From Thiobacillus sp. UBA6205 (lineage in GTDB: Bacteria > Pseudomonadota > Gammaproteobacteria > Burkholderiales > Thiobacillaceae), in NCBI GenBank assembly GCA_002421825.1, contig DISR01000072.1:1-9816 (forward strand): 9,816 nucleotides of DNA, read 5' to 3'. Positions 8,152 through 9,816 of this stretch are shown here, piece after piece; within the stretch, counting starts at the first letter, position 1, and each line of letters starts with the position of its first letter. The notes below the pieces were generated by a model. It saw only the letters and a list, made by a program, of their open reading frames with translations, ran no database searches and was not told the DNA's origin. A program made the translations under genes and the position numbers.

Positions 8152-8180
8152 AAAAAAAACCCGGGCATCGCTGCCCGGGT
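8152..8180 (-). terminator. Rho-independent terminator (minus strand)
   Basis: Perfect nine-base-pair stem ACCCGGGCA / TGCCCGGGT (8180-8172 with 8167-8159) closed by a four-base loop GCGA, followed on the minus strand by a run of eight T (8159-8152). GCGA is a GNRA-type stable tetraloop. It lies 114 bases after the slmA stop and about 50 bases after a predicted promoter, so it should end both the argB-HAD-slmA transcript and a short RNA of its own. Confidence 0.93.
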
Positions 8181-8211
8181 GGAATCCACCAAAGGAGGAG
8201 GTGGAGGAGAC
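8152..8211 (-). ncRNA. Putative ~60-nt small RNA with anti-Shine-Dalgarno hairpin loop
   Basis: On the minus strand an extended -10 promoter is followed about seven bases later by a stretch that ends in an ideal intrinsic terminator, with no coding region between. The predicted RNA (8211 down to 8152) starts GUCUCC. It then forms a hairpin with perfect arms UCCACC (8205-8200) and GGUGGA (8190-8185) and a nine-base loop UCCUCCUUU. A four-base linker leads to the terminator stem. The loop and its flank (CACCUCCUCCUUU) mimic the 3' end of 16S rRNA, which reads CACCUCCUUU, so the loop could pair with purine-rich ribosome-binding sites. Small RNAs that display CCUCC-type motifs in hairpin loops are known in Alphaproteobacteria and Burkholderia; membership in any of them is not claimed. 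It could also be released from the slmA mRNA 3' end. The start is predicted to within a few bases only. Confidence 0.68.
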
Positions 8212-8218
8212 AGGCAAC

Positions 8219-8247
8219 ACTGTAGCAGAAACCATGTTGCGACGCAA
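8219..8247 (-). promoter_or_regulatory. Predicted sigma-70 promoter of the small RNA
   Basis: Read on the minus strand: TTGCGT (8247-8242), a 17-base spacer, then TACAGT (8224-8219), with TGC directly before it forming an extended -10 (TGn). The -10 matches consensus at four of six positions, including the three most conserved (T1, A2, T6); the -35 matches at the TTG. The predicted start is near 8211, next to the anti-Shine-Dalgarno hairpin. A perfect palindrome covers the -35 box. Confidence 0.55.
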
Positions 8248-8250
8248 CAT
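8234..8250. repeat. Perfect palindrome over the small-RNA -35 box (possible operator)
   Basis: ATGTTGC, three bases GAC, GCAACAT: perfect seven-base arms. The eight-mer ATGTTGCG occurs again at 8284-8291, 50 bases away in direct orientation, and its complement is the right half of the palindrome (8243-8250). Three copies in 58 bases, one spanning the predicted -35 element, suggest a transcription-factor site. The regulator is unknown. Confidence 0.5.
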
Positions 8251-8293
8251 GACGATCCGCCACAGTCGCCTGCCTGCTCCGCGATGTTGCGGA

Positions 8294-8902
8294 TCAGGCA
8301 ATCAGGAACGGCGCCTGCTGGTCGAACAGTTCGCCCGGCGAGCGGCGGAAACCGCTCTTGGCGAAACGCAGCCAGCGCCCGAGCACGTAAGCGAGCACGA
8401 TGCCGGCGCGCGCCGCGGCGTCGGTCTCCTGGGGCAGGCGCCCCTGCGCGACCGTCACGCGGAAGGCCTGCTTCAGCGAGGCCTCGATGCGGTCGATCAA
8501 CTGGTTGATGCGGTCCTGCAGGCGGTCGTCTTCGGTGACCAGCGCGTCGCCGATCAGCACGCGGGTCATGCCGGGGTTCTTCTCGGCGAACGACAGCAGC
8601 ATCGCGACGATGTCGCGCAACTGGCGCAGCCCGTCTTCCTGCTGCGTGGTGATCTGGTTGATCAGGCCGAAGATCGTCGACTCGATGAACTCGATCAGGC
8701 CTTCGAACATCTGCGCCTTGCTCGCGAAGTGGCGATACAGCGCGGCTTCCGAAACCTGCAACCGGCCCGCGAGCGCCGCCGTGGTGACGCGATCGCCGCC
8801 AGGCTCCTGGAGCATCGCGGCGAGCGTCTGGAGGATCTGCAGTCGTCGTTCGCCGGGTTTCGGTCGAGCGGGCTTCGGCGCGGGCGTCGTCTGATCGTTC
8901 AT
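8294..8902 (-). CDS. slmA: SlmA-type TetR-family nucleoid occlusion factor
   Basis: 202 residues, ATG at 8902. After a Pro/Lys-rich start (TTPAPKPARPKPGERR), residues about 18-65 form the TetR-type DNA-binding domain: ERRLQILQTLAAML, VTTAALAGRLQVSEAALYRHF with the recognition helix near 50-60, then SKAQMFEGLIEFIE. The rest is the helical dimer domain with SlmA-like stretches EKNPGMTRVLIGDALV (107-122), RINQLIDRIEASLKQ and YVLGRWLRFAKSGFRRSP. Length fits the family (about 198 in E. coli). SlmA binds specific sites over the chromosome except near the terminus and blocks FtsZ ring assembly over the nucleoid. The ATG overlaps the HAD gene's TGA (ATGA), so the two are translationally coupled. In Betaproteobacteria a purely regulatory TetR role has not been excluded. 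Confidence 0.92.
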   Translation of the reverse strand: MNDQTTPAPKPARPKPGERRLQILQTLAAMLQEPGGDRVTTAALAGRLQVSEAALYRHFASKAQMFEGLIEFIESTIFGLINQITTQQEDGLRQLRDIVAMLLSFAEKNPGMTRVLIGDALVTEDDRLQDRINQLIDRIEASLKQAFRVTVAQGRLPQETDAAARAGIVLAYVLGRWLRFAKSGFRRSPGELFDQQAPFLIA

Positions 8903-9597
8903 CTCGTTATCGTCGCGGATCGAAGGGCCTTGCGCGGCAGGTGCGCGACCGATTGTACTTGAACGTCCACGCGCCGAGCCGGTCCGGCGCGCGTACGGCG
9001 CGATGGATGGTGCGAACGGTGGCTGATGCCGGTCACGAGCACCGTTCGCAGTCCGACGTGGCGCGCGCCGGCGAGGTTGGCCACCGAATCCTCGACGAGC
9101 ACGCAGCGCGCCGCCGGCACGCGCAGGCGCGCAACGAGCCTGCGCAGCATCGGCCTGGACGGTTTCGGCTGCAGGCGCCCTGCGAACGACATCGCCTCGA
9201 TCGAGACGATCGACTCGATGTGCGCCCAGATGCCCAGCGCGCGCACGACCTGCGATGCGTAGTGCAGCGGCGCGTTCGTCACCACGATGCGCCGCCCGGG
9301 CAGCCTGCGCAACGCGTGCGCGAGGCGCATGTCGCGCTTGACGATCAGGGCGATGTCCGGAAACGGGTGCGTCTCGCGCAGGAAGTGGTGCGGATCGGTG
9401 CCGTGGTGGCGGATCATCCCGAGCAGCGTCGCGCCGTACCGGCGCCAGTACTGCATCCGCAGCGCGTTCGCTTCCTCGTGCCCGAGCGCGAGTTCGCGCG
9501 CGAGGTATTCGGTCATCGCGCGATTGATGCGCGGAAACACGACCTGCATCGCGTCGTGCAGCGTGTTGTCGAGGTCGAGCAGCCAGACGCGCGTCAT
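8899..9597 (-). CDS. HAD-family hydrolase, pyrimidine 5'-nucleotidase-like
   Basis: 232 residues, ATG at 9597, TGA at 8899-8901. Haloacid-dehalogenase motifs are in order: LLDLDNTLHD with nucleophile Asp8 and Asp10; VVTNAP (motif II, Thr107); Lys145 in RLQPKP (motif III); and VLVEDSVANLAGA with Glu169 and Asp170 (motif IV). A helical cap lies between residues about 15 and 90. The order and N-terminus match the proteins annotated as pyrimidine 5'-nucleotidase (YjjG/SDT1 group), which dephosphorylate nucleoside monophosphates; the real substrate cannot be read from sequence. The C-terminus after about residue 192 is a basic, His/Arg-rich tail that is poorly conserved. It lies 30 bases after argB and overlaps slmA by four bases, a common betaproteobacterial arrangement. 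Confidence 0.9.
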   Translation of the reverse strand: MTRVWLLDLDNTLHDAMQVVFPRINRAMTEYLARELALGHEEANALRMQYWRRYGATLLGMIRHHGTDPHHFLRETHPFPDIALIVKRDMRLAHALRRLPGRRIVVTNAPLHYASQVVRALGIWAHIESIVSIEAMSFAGRLQPKPSRPMLRRLVARLRVPAARCVLVEDSVANLAGARHVGLRTVLVTGISHRSHHPSRRTRAGPARRVDVQVQSVAHLPRKALRSATITR

Positions 9598-9627
9598 CGG
9601 GTCACGGCCCCGAGCGGGGCGGCGCGA

Positions 9628-9816
9628 TCAGTGGCTGCGGATCATCGTGCCGACGCCGTGGTCGGTCATGATCTCCAGCAGCAGGCAGTGGTCGACGCGA
9701 CCGTCGACGATGTGCACCGAGTTCACGCCGGCCTTCGCCGCGTCGAGCGCCGAAGAGATCTTCGGCAGCATCCCGCCCGAGATCGTGCCGTCGGCGAACA
9801 GGTCGTCGATCTCGCG
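9628..9816 (-). CDS. argB: Acetylglutamate kinase, C-terminal part (5' truncated by window edge)
   Basis: The window edge cuts the gene; 62 residues and the TGA (9628-9630) remain. They carry the family's C-terminal signature: TISGGMLPKISSALDAAKAG, then VNSVHIVDGRVDH, CLLLEIMTDHGVGTMI and a short end RSH. GGMxPK with its Lys contributes to the active site that phosphorylates N-acetylglutamate, the second step of arginine synthesis. The HAD gene starts 30 bases downstream on the same strand. Confidence 0.95.
   Translation of the reverse strand, partial: REIDDLFADGTISGGMLPKISSALDAAKAGVNSVHIVDGRVDHCLLLEIMTDHGVGTMIRSH

Noticed and set aside
8191..8250. Very strong Shine-Dalgarno-like sequence AAAGGAGGAGGTGG on the plus strand, with ATGs at 8234 and 8249
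   Set aside because: Spacing to the first ATG is over 20 bases and the frame that follows is antisense to slmA. The same bases are better explained as the anti-Shine-Dalgarno loop of a minus-strand RNA.

Overview
The window is GC-rich, gene-dense DNA from a betaproteobacterium, probably Rhodocyclales- or Burkholderiales-like. This rests on the style of the PIN-PhoH type protein and the DUF4197 protein, on a DUF4197/Ser-Thr-kinase/TssQ-like lipoprotein neighbourhood, and on the argB / pyrimidine 5'-nucleotidase-like HAD / slmA gene order. I ran no database search, so taxonomy is an inference. No stretch over 300 bases lacks a gene; the longest gap is 7678-7937, where I see no RNA gene or clear promoter.

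Layout. (1) 1-1081, plus strand: the 3' end of a PhoH-family ATPase gene, then a secreted DUF4197 protein. (2) 1071-4119, minus strand: a tight operon reading PP2C phosphatase, FHA protein, then a SAM methyltransferase with a regulatory domain. Its last gene overlaps the DUF4197 gene tail to tail. (3) 4216-6143, plus strand, divergent from the phosphatase operon: a membrane Ser/Thr kinase with a C-terminal PEGA domain, translationally coupled (ATGA) to a TPR-type lipoprotein resembling TssQ, and closed by a strong intrinsic terminator. A clear extended -10 promoter sits in the 96-base divergent gap. (4) 6235-7677, minus: a RhlE-like DEAD-box RNA helicase. (5) 7938-8123, minus: a 61-residue two-helix membrane protein. 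(6) 8152-8250, minus: what looks like an unannotated small RNA gene with its own extended -10 promoter, an anti-Shine-Dalgarno hairpin loop and a near-ideal intrinsic terminator. (7) 8294-9816, minus: slmA, a HAD hydrolase (ATGA-coupled to slmA) and the 3' end of argB.

How they work together. Regions 2 and 3 form a complete reversible threonine-phosphorylation module: a kinase writer with a likely periplasmic sensor domain, a PP2C eraser, an FHA reader and an outer-membrane lipoprotein. A putative protein methyltransferase is co-transcribed with the eraser and reader. Such modules often control type VI secretion, but no secretion structural gene is visible here, so that link is inferred. Region 7 is a housekeeping block whose transcript should end at the terminator of the putative small RNA, so the RNA could come from its own promoter, from the 3' end of the slmA mRNA, or both.
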